Source: Brasilonema sp. UFV-L1
GTDB lineage: Bacteria; Cyanobacteriota; Cyanobacteriia; Cyanobacteriales; Nostocaceae
DNA: 64,000 nt
Assembly: GCF_012912105.1 (NCBI RefSeq)
Contig: NZ_QMEA01000017.1
Location: 1-64,000, forward strand
Direction of reading: 5' to 3'
The notes under the pieces were generated by a model, which saw only the letters and a list, made by a program, of their open reading frames with translations, did not search any database and had not been told where the DNA came from. The translations under genes and the position numbers were made by a program. This document shows positions 35,651-45,353 of this stretch, one piece after another. How positions within the stretch are numbered: position 1 is the first letter of the stretch; each line of letters opens with the position of its first letter.

Positions 35651-36970
35651 ATGCAAAAAATAAATACTGCCTTTGCTTTGGCTTTGGCTACCTTGGTAGT
35701 TGGTTTTCTGGCAGCAGCTTGTGATACTACTGCCCCGAACAACCCAGCTGGTAATGGTGGAAGTACCGTCCCAGGAGGTTCAACAACAGCGGCCAGTGCT
35801 AAAGGGTTGAAAATTGGTTCGCTGCTACCAGCCACCGGTGACTTGGCTTCGATTGGACAGCAAATTATACCCTCAATTCCCTTGCTTGTGGAAACTGTCA
35901 ACGCTTGTGGTGGCGTGAACGGTGAACCTGTGACTCTTGTTGCTGTAGATGACCAAACCGATCCTAAAGCGGGTGCTGCTGGTATGACCAAACTGGCAAC
36001 TGTAGATAGGGTTGCAGGAGTGGTTGGCTCTTTTGCCAGCAGCGTTTCTACTGCTGCTGTCTCAATTGCTGCTCAAAATCAAGTCATGATGATTTCTCCT
36101 GGTAGCACTAGCCCCGTATTTACAGAACAAGCAAAACAAGGTAAATATAAAGGGTTTTGGGCACGTACTGTTCCACCTGATAGCTACCAGGGACCAGCCA
36201 TAGCTGCACTTGCGAATAAAAGAGGTTACAAAAAAGTTTCTACCGTCGTCATCAATAATGATTATGGTGTCGGCTTTGAAAAAGCATTTGTGCAAGCTTT
36301 TGAAAAATCGGGGGGAACGATTGTGAATAAAAACAACCCCGTCCGCTACGATCCCAAAGCAACCACATTTGAAACTGAGGCATCTAACGCTTTTGGTGGT
36401 AAACCAGATGCAGTCCTTGGTGTTTTTTACGTAGAGACAGGTAGTTTACTGCTAAAAGCAGCATATCAGCAAGGTTTGCTGCAAGGAGTACAGGTGATGC
36501 TAACAGATGGCATGAAGTCAAATGAATTTCCTGGACAAGTCGGCAAAACCAGTGACGGTAAATATATAGTATCTGGAGTCATTGGTACAGTACCAGGTTC
36601 TAACGGCAAAGCCTTAGAAGCTCTTAATAAACTCTGGCAATCTAAAAGGAATAGTTCACCAGGAGAATTCGCTCCTCAAGGGTGGGACGCTGCTGCCTTG
36701 CTAGCGCTAGCAGCACAAGCTGGCAAGGAGAATACAGGTGTTGGTATAGCTAGTAAAATCCGCGAGGTTGCCAATGCTCCTGGTACAGAAGTGACTGATG
36801 TATGCGAAGGACTCAAGTTATTGAAAGAAGGCAAAGACATCAACTACCAGGGAGCCAGTGGCAATGTGGATGTTGATGAAAACGGGGATGTTGTAGGTAT
36901 CTACGATGTCTGGACAGTTGGCGACGACGGTAAAATCAAGACAATTGATAAAGTTAGTCCGACGAAATAG
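35651..36970 (+). CDS. ABC transporter substrate-binding lipoprotein (branched-chain amino acid type)
   Basis: About 439 residues from the ATG at 35651 (MQKINTAFAL), with GAGGAG 14 bases upstream; the earlier in-frame ATG at 35630 has none. Lipobox FLAAAC near residue 23, then a Gly/Thr-rich linker, then a type I periplasmic fold (LKIGSLLPATGDLASIGQQI, VDDQTDPKAGAAGMTKLATV, GVVGSFASSVSTAAV, NNDYGVGFEKAF). This is the LivJ/NatB family that binds neutral or branched amino acids or urea. There are no permease or ATPase genes nearby, so it must work with a transporter encoded elsewhere. A perfect hairpin follows. Confidence 0.88.
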   Translation: MQKINTAFALALATLVVGFLAAACDTTAPNNPAGNGGSTVPGGSTTAASAKGLKIGSLLPATGDLASIGQQIIPSIPLLVETVNACGGVNGEPVTLVAVDDQTDPKAGAAGMTKLATVDRVAGVVGSFASSVSTAAVSIAAQNQVMMISPGSTSPVFTEQAKQGKYKGFWARTVPPDSYQGPAIAALANKRGYKKVSTVVINNDYGVGFEKAFVQAFEKSGGTIVNKNNPVRYDPKATTFETEASNAFGGKPDAVLGVFYVETGSLLLKAAYQQGLLQGVQVMLTDGMKSNEFPGQVGKTSDGKYIVSGVIGTVPGSNGKALEALNKLWQSKRNSSPGEFAPQGWDAAALLALAAQAGKENTGVGIASKIREVANAPGTEVTDVCEGLKLLKEGKDINYQGASGNVDVDENGDVVGIYDVWTVGDDGKIKTIDKVSPTK

Positions 36971-36991
36971 AAGTTAAAACTTCATGAAGTA

Positions 36992-37020
36992 TGGTGCGTT
37001 ACGCTTAAAGTAACGCACCA
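36992..37020. terminator. Perfect hairpin after binding-protein gene
   Basis: TGGTGCGTTAC (36992-37002), GCTTAAA loop, GTAACGCACCA (37010-37020). An 11-bp stem 22 bases after the stop codon. No T run follows. The GGTGCGTTACGC motif is also a common repeat in this group, so it may be a repeat serving as the transcript end. Confidence 0.55.
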
Positions 37021-37080
37021 CCAGGAAATTTGATTATGCGTTACAGCAAAAAGAATAACGCAACCTCTGTCATTTAACAG

Positions 37081-37130
37081 TTATTCAGTTATCAGTTATC
37101 AGTTATCAGTGTGTACTGTCCACTGTGTAC
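37081..37130. repeat. Heptamer tandem repeat (TTATCAG) and GTGTACTGTCC block
   Basis: TTATTCAG is followed by three TTATCAG units and then two CTGTGTACTGT-like units, between convergent genes. Typical short tandem repeated repetitive sequence. Confidence 0.75.
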
Positions 37131-37141
37131 TGTTTTAATTT

Positions 37142-38008
37142 TTATGAGCCAAAAAGACCCCTAAAGTTATAACCAACTCCTATTGATAACCCTATATCGG
37201 TGTCATTGAAAAATGCTGCATTCACAGCAGCTGTTGCTGTAAATCGAGAACTTATAGGCACATCGATTCCACCAGTGAGAAGAAAGGCAACCTCAGAACC
37301 ATCACCAGTGTTGATAGCTGCACCAGCTCCAATATATGGGGCAATAGGTAACGGTTCCGCAAATGGATCTGATACCTGCTTGAATGAAAGGTCGTAGGAT
37401 ACAGGAATTAAGATAGTTGTGTTATCTCCGATCACTGCTGCAGGTCGTACTGATATAGCATTTGTCAGCCCAATTTTGCTGATAACCATAAAGTTACTAT
37501 CACCCAAAGCAGAGTCACCACCTAGACCAATGTTGGCAGCAATTCCAAGATAACTTGAACCACCACGGGTTGGTCTGCCTGGGTCAATATTAATATCCGC
37601 TTGTGCTACTTTAGAGCTAGATGATTGAGTTTGAGCTTCTGTATTTTGGGGAGCTATGAGTGCTGCAGATGAAGTTGCTGTTGTCCCAGGAACAGGTGTA
37701 ACTACGTTATTCGCCACTTTTGTGCTAGTTGGCAACTGCTGCAGGTGATTTTCATTTGAGACAGGCGATGGGTGATCTTGTGTAACAATAAACTCTGGTG
37801 GAGTCGGACTAAAAGCTTGCGGGTAGAAGCTTTCTACTTCAAGATTTACCTGATTAACAGAGGCATCAGTTCCAGAAGGCTCAATTAACTGCGGATTACT
37901 TGTGGCTTGTGTAGTTTGAGCACCAGCAGATAAACCGCTTCCTAGAACCGTTATAGCTGATAAACTCAGCAAACAAAATACATTTTTACGGGAAATAGTA
38001 ATGTTCAC
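37142..38008 (-). CDS. Outer-membrane beta-barrel-like secreted protein
   Basis: About 288 residues from a GTG at 38008 (VNITISRKNVFCLLSLSAIT), which has AGGAG 5 bases upstream. The longer frame to 38107 has no ribosome site, and its extra 33 residues would bury the signal peptide, so GTG is preferred. Signal peptide ends GLSAGAQT; a Pro/Ser/Thr-rich linker covers about 40-150. The C-terminal 120 residues (GGSSYLGIAANIGLGG to GLSIGVGYNFRGLFGS) alternate polar and apolar residues as in a small porin-like barrel. Function unknown; probably a surface protein. Confidence 0.7.
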   Translation of the reverse strand: MNITISRKNVFCLLSLSAITVLGSGLSAGAQTTQATSNPQLIEPSGTDASVNQVNLEVESFYPQAFSPTPPEFIVTQDHPSPVSNENHLQQLPTSTKVANNVVTPVPGTTATSSAALIAPQNTEAQTQSSSSKVAQADINIDPGRPTRGGSSYLGIAANIGLGGDSALGDSNFMVISKIGLTNAISVRPAAVIGDNTTILIPVSYDLSFKQVSDPFAEPLPIAPYIGAGAAINTGDGSEVAFLLTGGIDVPISSRFTATAAVNAAFFNDTDIGLSIGVGYNFRGLFGS

Positions 38009-39088
38009 GTTCACTCCTGAATATTGCCTCAATAGATAACAAGCTCTGTGATTTATACTCAACTTTTGGCAATATTCACCATTTAACATCAAAATACCAA
38101 TTTCCACATCTCTTATTCGACTAGATTAGCTAAAGTTTCAAATAAGAATTTGAATGCATATATTTCTGCTTTGGCAGACGATCAGAGATATTTATACTAT
38201 GAGACTATGAAAGATAAACCTGTTGGCAACCGAGAAATCAGTCTGAAGGTTGCTGCTCGTATGACTCAGTAAACTCTTCAAGCGACAAAGGGAAACTCTA
38301 AGCTCTATCTATAGTTTTTGTTTTTTTAGAGAAAATTATACTTCGCTAGATCTGAGGCTCCAAGTACTGACTGTTGTAAAACAGCGATGCGCAAAAATCT
38401 TTAGGCGCATAGCAGATGGAAGCCGTACAATCCTCAGATGAATGTGTTTTGTAATACAATTTTGTCTTCATGATCGCTTTACACAATTTTCATATATACT
38501 CTGGAGGTATGCAAATTTGGGTTAAGATATGTAAGCTAGCTCCGCTTTAGGCTAATAAAAACTATACATACACTGAATATCATATGTTTTTTCATAAAAA
38601 CTATGTAAAGTTACGATTCAACTTTACATTTCCATGATAAATTATCACATAGTAATTTAAATTTATAACCGTTACATTGACAACTTCCACGAAATCAAAC
38701 CGTAAACATACTTAAAAAATGAGAGCAAAGCACATTGTTCTCAAAAAAGCTTAAGTATCAGATATTGTATCGGCTATAGAAAAAACGAGTTCAGTTAGAT
38801 GTTCTCTTGTTGATGATTGAAAGAAAGCGTGATTGCGTGGAATATACGCTGTGCTCTCAAGGGTGCTTTGAAGGGTGATAGGGCTTTTCTCCTGCCCCAA
38901 GGAGGCGACCATCACCAAATCTTCTAAAAGTTCACGATCCCCATAATCTGTTCATTTGCTGCAAGATAGGTGCCCTACACAACTAGGATGAAAATGTCAA
39001 GTCAGGGCCTCACTGAACTCTCAATCTGCTCGTTCCTCTCCTACTGTCTGGTGTGTAAATTAACCGAAAGTTAAACATAAGCTAAACT
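38009..39088. other. 1.1-kb non-coding region before the polysaccharide locus
   Basis: No gene found on either strand. AT-rich at 38560-38720. It presumably contains the promoter for the wecG-like gene and that of the outer-membrane protein gene. The block at 38860-38950 (AAGGGTGCTTTGAAGGGTG and TGCCCCAAGGAGGCGACC) is less AT-rich but shows no open frame. Confidence 0.5.
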
Positions 39089-39886
39089 ATGCAAGCCATG
39101 AACAAAGTTAGAATTTTGAACTTGGAGATTGACAATTTGTCAAAAGTGGAATTTTTAGAAAAATTACAATCTGGGGTAGTCTTTACGCCAAATGTGGATC
39201 ATCTGATTAAACTACAAAAAGACCCAGACTTCTTACAAGCGTATAGTATTAGTGACTATAAGCTTTGTGATAGTCAAATACTCATTTATGCATCTAAGTT
39301 TTTAGGAACGCCAATCAAGGAAAAAATATCGGGTTCAGATTTATTTCCAGCTTTCTACAACTATCACAGGGATAATAAAGATATCAAAATCTTTCTTTTA
39401 GGAGCAGGTATAGGGATAGCCAGGAAAGCTCAAAATGAAATAAATAGGAAAACAGGCAGGAATATTATTGTTGGTTCATATTCTCCACCTTTTGGATTTG
39501 AGAAAGATGAACAAGAGTGTCAGAACATAGTTAATATGGTAAATAACTCTGGTGCGACTGTCTTAGTTATCGGAGTGGGTGCTCCAAAGCAAGAAAAGTG
39601 GCTGTACAAGCACAAGAGTATGCTACCCCACATAAAATTATTTATGGCACTCGGTGCCACTATTGATTTTGAAGCAGGAAATTTGAAAAGAGCTCCAAAG
39701 TGGATGAGTGAAGTTGGTTTAGAGTGGTTGTTTAGAATTTTATGTGAGCCAAAAAGACTGTGGAAAAGATACTTGGTAGACGATATTCCCTTTTTGATAC
39801 TAGTTTTGAAGCAAAAATTCAATTTATACATAACCAAGGAACAAAAGAATAACAACCCGATTTGGCAAAGTGCTGACAGATTCTAG
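39089..39886 (+). CDS. WecG/TagA/CpsF family glycosyltransferase (GT26)
   Basis: 265 residues. TPNVDHLIKLQKD carries the conserved Asn/Asp near 41-45. Further motifs are YKLCDSQILIYASKFLG, KISGSDLFPAF, FLLGAGIGIARKA, IGVGAPKQEKWL and the family tail MALGATIDFEAGNLKRAPKW. Membrane-peripheral enzyme adding an N-acetylmannosamine-type sugar to a lipid-linked acceptor, an early step of exopolysaccharide, O-antigen or teichoic acid assembly. The ATG at 39089 or 39098 (MNKVRILN) could start it. It is the first gene of the polysaccharide locus, but on the opposite strand to the next genes. Confidence 0.92.
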   Translation: MQAMNKVRILNLEIDNLSKVEFLEKLQSGVVFTPNVDHLIKLQKDPDFLQAYSISDYKLCDSQILIYASKFLGTPIKEKISGSDLFPAFYNYHRDNKDIKIFLLGAGIGIARKAQNEINRKTGRNIIVGSYSPPFGFEKDEQECQNIVNMVNNSGATVLVIGVGAPKQEKWLYKHKSMLPHIKLFMALGATIDFEAGNLKRAPKWMSEVGLEWLFRILCEPKRLWKRYLVDDIPFLILVLKQKFNLYITKEQKNNNPIWQSADRF

Positions 39887-39976
39887 GTGCAGCCAAGTAG
39901 ACTCGTGGAACCAAGAATCTTCCGATTTTTTGTGAAAGGAAGTTCCAAACCAAATAAAAAATATTCTATTCTAATT

Positions 39977-40412
39977 GTTGACTGTTGACTGTTGACTGCC
40001 AACTGTCAACAACTTTTAGTGGAATAATTTATTTCTTGGAGTTCCTGAAATGAGCGCTCACTTTGTTTTCACAAAAAGTCGGGAAAGTCTCAGATGTTAA
40101 CACAACACCGTATTCAGATATACGGTGTTGTGTTAAGCGCCAGCCAGAAACCCGGTTTCTTTGTCCCCATATTCTGTTAACTGAACTGTATTTTGCTTAA
40201 TAGCTTTAAAACAGTGAACACTGAACACTGAACACTGAACAATGAAGGAGTCAGAAGTCGGAAGTCGAAAAACTCAATTCTTTATTTCTTCCTTCTGAAT
40301 CAAGAATTGCTGTATTCTGAATTCTTCTTCAAACTAATAACTGGTAACTGATAACTGATAACTGATACTGCGCTTCCTTGATAACTGATAACTGATAACT
40401 GGTAACTGTTAA
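39977..40412. repeat. Three heptamer tandem-repeat arrays
   Basis: GTTGACT x3 plus an inverted partner (39977-40010), ACTGAAC units (40214-40240) and ATAACTG units interrupted by CTGCGCTTCCTTG (40334-40408). An AAGTCGGAAGTCG / AGAATTC block lies between. The 530-base gap between convergent genes has no coding signal. A 14-base motif CAACACCGTATTCA and its inverse form a hairpin at about 40101-40130. Confidence 0.75.
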
Positions 40413-40415
40413 AAT

Positions 40416-41579
40416 TTACTTTTTAATCTTGTCAGCTAAGTTTGCTAAGTGAGCCTTTCTAGATAACATTTCTGGTGTACTCTCAAGTCCCACTTTCTCT
40501 AAAATTTTCTCCCAACGGTACACCCAGTCATGACGCAGTAGGGAATTGATGACATTATCTTGACGAATTTTATTCAGATAGTCAGGTTGTGCATCAAATT
40601 CTGTGATGATATCTGCTACATTAGTAGCATCGTAGGGAATTTCAATGACTGCATCAGACCAATTAAAGTAAGTTGTATAAGCTTCACAAACTGGAGGAGT
40701 TCCAATCATAACAGCTCCCCCTGCGGCTCCTTCAAAAAAGCGAGAACCTAACTCATCTTGACCACCTGTTTGATCAATAGCATCAAATTTTGCTTTATTG
40801 GCAATAAAGTAACGACTTCTTTTTACTAAATTGCTATATAAAGTTCGATGTTGTTTATAATTCATCATTTGTAAACCTTTTAGAGAGTCAAATAGGTATA
40901 AAAGGTTTTTTTGTTCTGCAACTTCTAGTAAAGCTTTGTGTACTATCGGTGAACGGCGACCGATGCTATAAATATCTATACAGCGTTCAGGGGGTTGTGG
41001 ATAGGGACAAAACTTTATAGTATCTACAGCGTAGGGTAAAGAAAAACAAGGACGTTGGACGACATTAGCAATCGCATGAACACTAGAGCTTTGTGTAGTA
41101 TAAATATAATCAAAATCTTTCGCTAGTTTCAAACAAAGTCTAGTTTTCTGTTCTCCTATTTCTTTTTTCCAAATTTCATCTATCCATAAAACAGCTTTAC
41201 GACATTTTTCTCGCCATCCTTTAATAGAATTTAAACAGGCGATATCCCAAAACTGTTGGCAGATAAAAAATAATAAGTCGTATTCTTTATCTACAATTGA
41301 GGGAATGCAACCCGAACGATAAAGTTTACCTTGATCAAAAGCTGTTGCAGCATAGTTTAACAGCTTTTTATTGAGTTTAGTACATGCATCAGAAGCTAAT
41401 ACCGGAGTGAATATATCAGCATAGTCAAAAGTACAAAGAGTATCTTCAAATTCATACTCAGCAGAGCGATAGGCTTCAAAACGAAAACCACGCATCGATA
41501 TTACCAAAATGCGTGGTTTTTGATTTGAACGAAGATATAAATTTTTAGAGAAAGTATTTTCTCGCAGCTGTTGAAACAT
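40416..41579 (-). CDS. Glycosyltransferase, CgeB/GT1-like
   Basis: 387 residues. N-terminal Rossmann half with PRILVISMRGFRFEAYRS, VLWIDEIWKKEIGE and FDYIYTTQSSSVHAI; C-terminal half with DIYSIGRRSPIVHKALLEVA, GSRFFEGAAGGAVMIGTPP and FNWSDAVIEIPYD. The layout (donor-site Glu in RFFEGAAGG, then a date-of-capture-like tail) is that of spore-protein YkvP/CgeB-type transferases in polysaccharide loci. Sugar and acceptor unknown. Cytoplasmic. Last gene of the minus-strand run 47992-40416. Confidence 0.75.
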   Translation of the reverse strand: MFQQLRENTFSKNLYLRSNQKPRILVISMRGFRFEAYRSAEYEFEDTLCTFDYADIFTPVLASDACTKLNKKLLNYAATAFDQGKLYRSGCIPSIVDKEYDLLFFICQQFWDIACLNSIKGWREKCRKAVLWIDEIWKKEIGEQKTRLCLKLAKDFDYIYTTQSSSVHAIANVVQRPCFSLPYAVDTIKFCPYPQPPERCIDIYSIGRRSPIVHKALLEVAEQKNLLYLFDSLKGLQMMNYKQHRTLYSNLVKRSRYFIANKAKFDAIDQTGGQDELGSRFFEGAAGGAVMIGTPPVCEAYTTYFNWSDAVIEIPYDATNVADIITEFDAQPDYLNKIRQDNVINSLLRHDWVYRWEKILEKVGLESTPEMLSRKAHLANLADKIKK

Positions 41580-41668
41580 GATTCAATTCTTGCATTACTT
41601 TCAATACATATTTTTGATGAGTACTCAGAAGTAATAGTATTTTATTGTTAATTTTACTACTTTATTGA

Positions 41669-42925
41669 TTAACGTAACAGCGGACTCAAAAGTTTTTGCT
41701 TGTCAATATTGAGACTTTTCCAGTCATCCAGTAAGAGACCTCCGGTATCATGACTATTAGGATTCCAGCACCAGTAAGTAAAGCTAAGCTTTTTCTTATT
41801 GATATAATCAACAAAGAGTCTGTGCCAAATCCCCTCGTTAGATTTGGTATCTACGCGTGGTCCACCAAATTCACCAATCAGAATTGGAGCAATACCTTTA
41901 GTCGCAATATAGTGAAATCCAATCTCCAAACGTTTGTACAACTTACCAGGAAGTATAGGTTCTTTAACCCACGGGAGATGAGAAGCTGCGTACTCATGAG
42001 GAGTATATACCAGCTTTTTTGGTACCTTCAAGCGCACTGGGTATTTCAGCACACCTTCTAAATTCGCACCCCAAGCATAGATTGGCTGCTTTTGACCAGG
42101 GACATTTTCCACGACTCCTGCTACCAAAATCAGCCATTTTGGGTTGACACTGAGAATTTGGTTTCCAGCCCGTTCCGCAGCTAACCGCCAGTCTGTGGCT
42201 TTATCGCCTGTTCCCCAACTAGCACGACCGTGGGGTTCATTTTTAAGATCTGCCCCGATGACGTTGGTATAGTCTTTATAGCGTTTTGCTAAGAGCGTCC
42301 AAGTATCAATCCAGTCTTTTTCAGTAAAACCGTCTCCGTACCATAATTCCGGTATCTTACCATCTTTAAGAGTATGACTGTCTAAAATAATAAACAATTC
42401 CTGACGCTGCGCCTCTTGAATAATGATGTCCATGACTTCTATCGGAGTCTTGCCTTGTAAATCTTTGTTAGCACCGATAGAAAAATCAACACCACTGATA
42501 TCACGAGAACGCAGTGCTTGTACGGAATACGGTAAGCGGATGACGTTGTAGCCCAAACGTTTGATGTGAGCGAGCATATCTTTGTAATCTCTAACCCACA
42601 GCCCATGAGGAGCATGCTCCTTTAGTTCCATACCAAACCAGTTGACACCACGCAACAGAACGACTCGACCTTTGGCATCAACAATCCGAGAACCGCGAGT
42701 AGACAAAGGAGAGATAATAGTCATAGCTGCTTGGCTTGTGGTTATGTCAAATAGCTTGGGAAACTGCGGCGAACAGCTGCTGAGAGTTGTGTAAAGCAAC
42801 ACCAATGCCAAGCCAGCCACGATGTATTTCGTGAACTGTCTCCACTTTTTGTAATAGTAAGCAATTGAAAAACTAATATTGCGTACTATGGTAAATGCCT
42901 GTTTCACAAAAATTGCTCTAACCAT
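41669..42925 (-). CDS. Glycoside hydrolase family 5 (cellulase-like), membrane-anchored or secreted
   Basis: 418 residues. One hydrophobic segment near 32-52 (YIVAGLALVLLYTTLSSCS) acts as signal anchor or lipoprotein-like signal. The (beta/alpha)8 barrel shows VVLLRGVNWFGME, GYNVIRLPYS, the acid/base Glu in LKNEPHG, YTPHEY and the nucleophile Glu in ILIGEFGG, then YWCWNPNSHDTGG. It cleaves beta-1,4-type glucans or related chains. Glycosidases of this sort in Wzy-type loci often trim or release the polymer; that role is inference. It ends 13 bases after the start region of its upstream neighbour on the same strand. Confidence 0.9.
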   Translation of the reverse strand: MVRAIFVKQAFTIVRNISFSIAYYYKKWRQFTKYIVAGLALVLLYTTLSSCSPQFPKLFDITTSQAAMTIISPLSTRGSRIVDAKGRVVLLRGVNWFGMELKEHAPHGLWVRDYKDMLAHIKRLGYNVIRLPYSVQALRSRDISGVDFSIGANKDLQGKTPIEVMDIIIQEAQRQELFIILDSHTLKDGKIPELWYGDGFTEKDWIDTWTLLAKRYKDYTNVIGADLKNEPHGRASWGTGDKATDWRLAAERAGNQILSVNPKWLILVAGVVENVPGQKQPIYAWGANLEGVLKYPVRLKVPKKLVYTPHEYAASHLPWVKEPILPGKLYKRLEIGFHYIATKGIAPILIGEFGGPRVDTKSNEGIWHRLFVDYINKKKLSFTYWCWNPNSHDTGGLLLDDWKSLNIDKQKLLSPLLR

Positions 42926-42938
42926 AAAACATCGTTAG

Positions 42939-43979
42939 CTAATACATACCTGCTGCGTCTGCAACTTTATCGAGGATTCTACCCAAAGCTGCTCCTGCTG
43001 CATCACAAGAAAAATGTTCTTCGGCGTAGCGTTTAGCTGCCTGCCCGAGACGGTTGCGTAATGCTGAATCGTTCCATAACATTTCTATCGCCTGTACTAA
43101 GTCATCAACAGATTTCGGTTCAACTAAAAGACCTGTCTCGCCATGCTGAATATAATCTTCTGCTCCATGACAACGGGTGGCGATGATTGCACGACCCATG
43201 AGCATAGCTTCTACAATAGTGATTTGTCCTGCTGCTGTCACTTGGGACTTTGGAAGCAGAGGTACGACGCTGAGGCGCGCCTCTTGAGCTAAACGCAAGC
43301 AATCTGCCCTCTCAATACCAAATGGTGTTTTCACATTCGGTGGAACGGTTAATCCTTCTAATGCATGTTTACTTGACGCGACAACCGTTGGTAGATTGAG
43401 CTTGGACACTGCTTGGAAGAAGGTGGAAAAGTCGCGGTGAGCAGAACCGAGTGCTGCGATAAAAGGATGAGTCGTGTTCTCTTCGTAAGTTATGGGAATC
43501 TGTGATTGATGATAGGGAACAAATTCAAAACGCTCTTTTGGGATTCCCAACCAGTGGTGGTAGATATCCACTTCACGCCGTGTGTGGACAACAAAGCAAT
43601 CAATATTTTCTAAGCTCAATTGGGCGATCGCCTGTCGAATCCCAGTAGAACAAGTGCCAACATTGAATAACCAAGCTACTACTGGAATGCGCTTCTTCCA
43701 AGTCAGCCGCTGTTGCATTCCTATGACTGCTGGTAGCTGAGGAAAAAGGGTAATCACGCCTCCCTTTGTCTGTTTTATCGCTTCCATACCATGTTGCCAA
43801 TAAATCAGCCAACTCTTGAATCCAGTCACAGAAGACTTCTGATTGTGCCAGTTTTCTAACGGCTTTGGACGTGGGACAATATGGAGTTGGTGACGAGAGT
43901 TAGGTAGATTGCGGGTTAACCAAAACTCGTTGCTCAAATTGACCTTATTAATAAAAGGGGCTGCAACTGTCCAATCCAT
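42939..43979 (-). CDS. Glycosyltransferase family 4 (group 1)
   Basis: 346 residues. The C-terminal half has the GT4 donor site: VEAMLMGRAIIATRCHGAED, then HGETGLLVEPKSVDDLVQAI. The E-x7-E pattern is present (VEAMLMGRA...AEDYI). The N-terminal half (HIVPRPKPLENWHNQ, VPVVAWLFNVGTCSTGIRQA) is more variable. Retaining cytoplasmic transferase, adding one sugar to the growing repeat unit. 14 bases before the GH5 gene, so probably co-transcribed. Confidence 0.88.
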   Translation of the reverse strand: MDWTVAAPFINKVNLSNEFWLTRNLPNSRHQLHIVPRPKPLENWHNQKSSVTGFKSWLIYWQHGMEAIKQTKGGVITLFPQLPAVIGMQQRLTWKKRIPVVAWLFNVGTCSTGIRQAIAQLSLENIDCFVVHTRREVDIYHHWLGIPKERFEFVPYHQSQIPITYEENTTHPFIAALGSAHRDFSTFFQAVSKLNLPTVVASSKHALEGLTVPPNVKTPFGIERADCLRLAQEARLSVVPLLPKSQVTAAGQITIVEAMLMGRAIIATRCHGAEDYIQHGETGLLVEPKSVDDLVQAIEMLWNDSALRNRLGQAAKRYAEEHFSCDAAGAALGRILDKVADAAGMY

Positions 43980-44046
43980 GTCATTTCAAAATATTTATGT
44001 AGTAGAAATTTTCTAAGTATAAATGATTTTTCATGACCAAAGCTTG

Positions 44047-45132
44047 TTACTTCAAAACATCTTGTAAAAGTTCAGACAATCTTGATGTGAAAACTTCTAA
44101 GTTATATTTCTCTTCACATAAAAGCCGAGCTCTGTTTCCCATTTTCCGAGTTTCATCTGGATGTTCCAGTAAATAGGATATTGCTTCTTGCCATCCTTTC
44201 TCATCTCCTGGTTCAACAAGAATTCCAATACCCTCTTTTTCAAGATCAATACAAGGCTCTACAGTTCTTGTCATAACAACTGCTTTTCCCATACCCATTG
44301 CGTCTAGAAGACTAGTCACTCCAATCACATTTATATATGATTTCGGTTGGGTAATATCTAGAGGTATTGCAATTGCGTAGGCTTTTGCATGTTCAATTAA
44401 GATTTCTCGCCATGAGAGGTAATCTGTGATAATTTGAACGTTTGGAGAAATCTCATTTGTTTGACAAAAAGGCTCTTTAGTGCCATATATCTTCAAGGGG
44501 TAGCTGATATTTTTGAAAGCTTTTAGTAGAGTGTTGTAGTCTCTGTATGTTCTACCTGCGCTTAAAATGAAACTATTTTCTTTCTCTTTTATTGCATCAA
44601 TTGTGTTATAGTACTCTATTTTGTCATAACAAGGTAAATCAATTCCCCATTCCAACAAGTCTACTTTATTCTCTGGTAAATTGAACTCTTTTATGAGGTG
44701 GTTTCTGAGTCCATTGCTTAAGCAAAAAAGCCTATCATAGCAAGATAATACAAATTTTATAAATAAAAAACTCCAGATAGTTTTTTTAAATGATTGATGT
44801 TGTACAGTAACAACTGGTTTTCTTAATATACCTATAGCTCGTAAAATAGCGAGTAAGTATGTAGAACCTTGATTTCCAGAATAAATAATATCGTAATCAT
44901 ATTTTCCAAAAAGTAATCTCAGTTGCTGATCTAAGTCCCCTAAGATTTTCACTTGATCACTAATCTTTTTTAAAAAAGAAAACTTTTCATAAGGCAGAAT
45001 ATCAACATCAATGCCATATTTAGGTAATGTTGTCGCTCCCCACAGATGATGACTTGGATACTCATAATTTTCTTCTTTCCACTGTTCCCACTGGGCGGTC
45101 ATGCTGTAGTTATTTAGCAAAATTACCTTCAT
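44047..45132 (-). CDS. Glycosyltransferase (GT1/GT4-like)
   Basis: 361 residues. GT-B fold: N-terminal MKVILLNNYSMTAQWEQW, IIYSGNQGSTYLLAILRAIG and VVTVQHQSF; C-terminal ILSAGRTYRDYNTLLKAFKN, VTSLLDAMGMGKAVVMTRTV and GILVEPGDEKGWQEAISYLL. The sugar donor is unknown. A GAGG ribosome site precedes the ATG. It lies between two other transferases on the same strand, with 67 bases to the next gene and about 350 bases of partly decayed sequence on the upstream side. Confidence 0.85.
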   Translation of the reverse strand: MKVILLNNYSMTAQWEQWKEENYEYPSHHLWGATTLPKYGIDVDILPYEKFSFLKKISDQVKILGDLDQQLRLLFGKYDYDIIYSGNQGSTYLLAILRAIGILRKPVVTVQHQSFKKTIWSFLFIKFVLSCYDRLFCLSNGLRNHLIKEFNLPENKVDLLEWGIDLPCYDKIEYYNTIDAIKEKENSFILSAGRTYRDYNTLLKAFKNISYPLKIYGTKEPFCQTNEISPNVQIITDYLSWREILIEHAKAYAIAIPLDITQPKSYINVIGVTSLLDAMGMGKAVVMTRTVEPCIDLEKEGIGILVEPGDEKGWQEAISYLLEHPDETRKMGNRARLLCEEKYNLEVFTSRLSELLQDVLK

Positions 45133-45353
45133 TGTTAATTCCTCTCATTAAGCTTCTCGATTTTTTCATAACACCAATTTGAATAATGATTGCGACAGAT
45201 GGAATGCTCAAAAGCTTGGCTTGTTCAGTAACTCTTTCACAATTCCATTATCTAAAATCTAAAATCCAAAATGGTATAACCACTGTATTGAGGCAATTCT
45301 AATGACGAAATGACATTTTCAAGCAGACAGCTTGCTGAAAGAAATTGAATTGA

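Noticed and set aside
39977-40412. Possible CRISPR array because of regularly spaced short repeats
   Set aside because: The repeats are contiguous heptamers with no unique spacers and no cas genes; they are ordinary tandem repeats of Nostocales.
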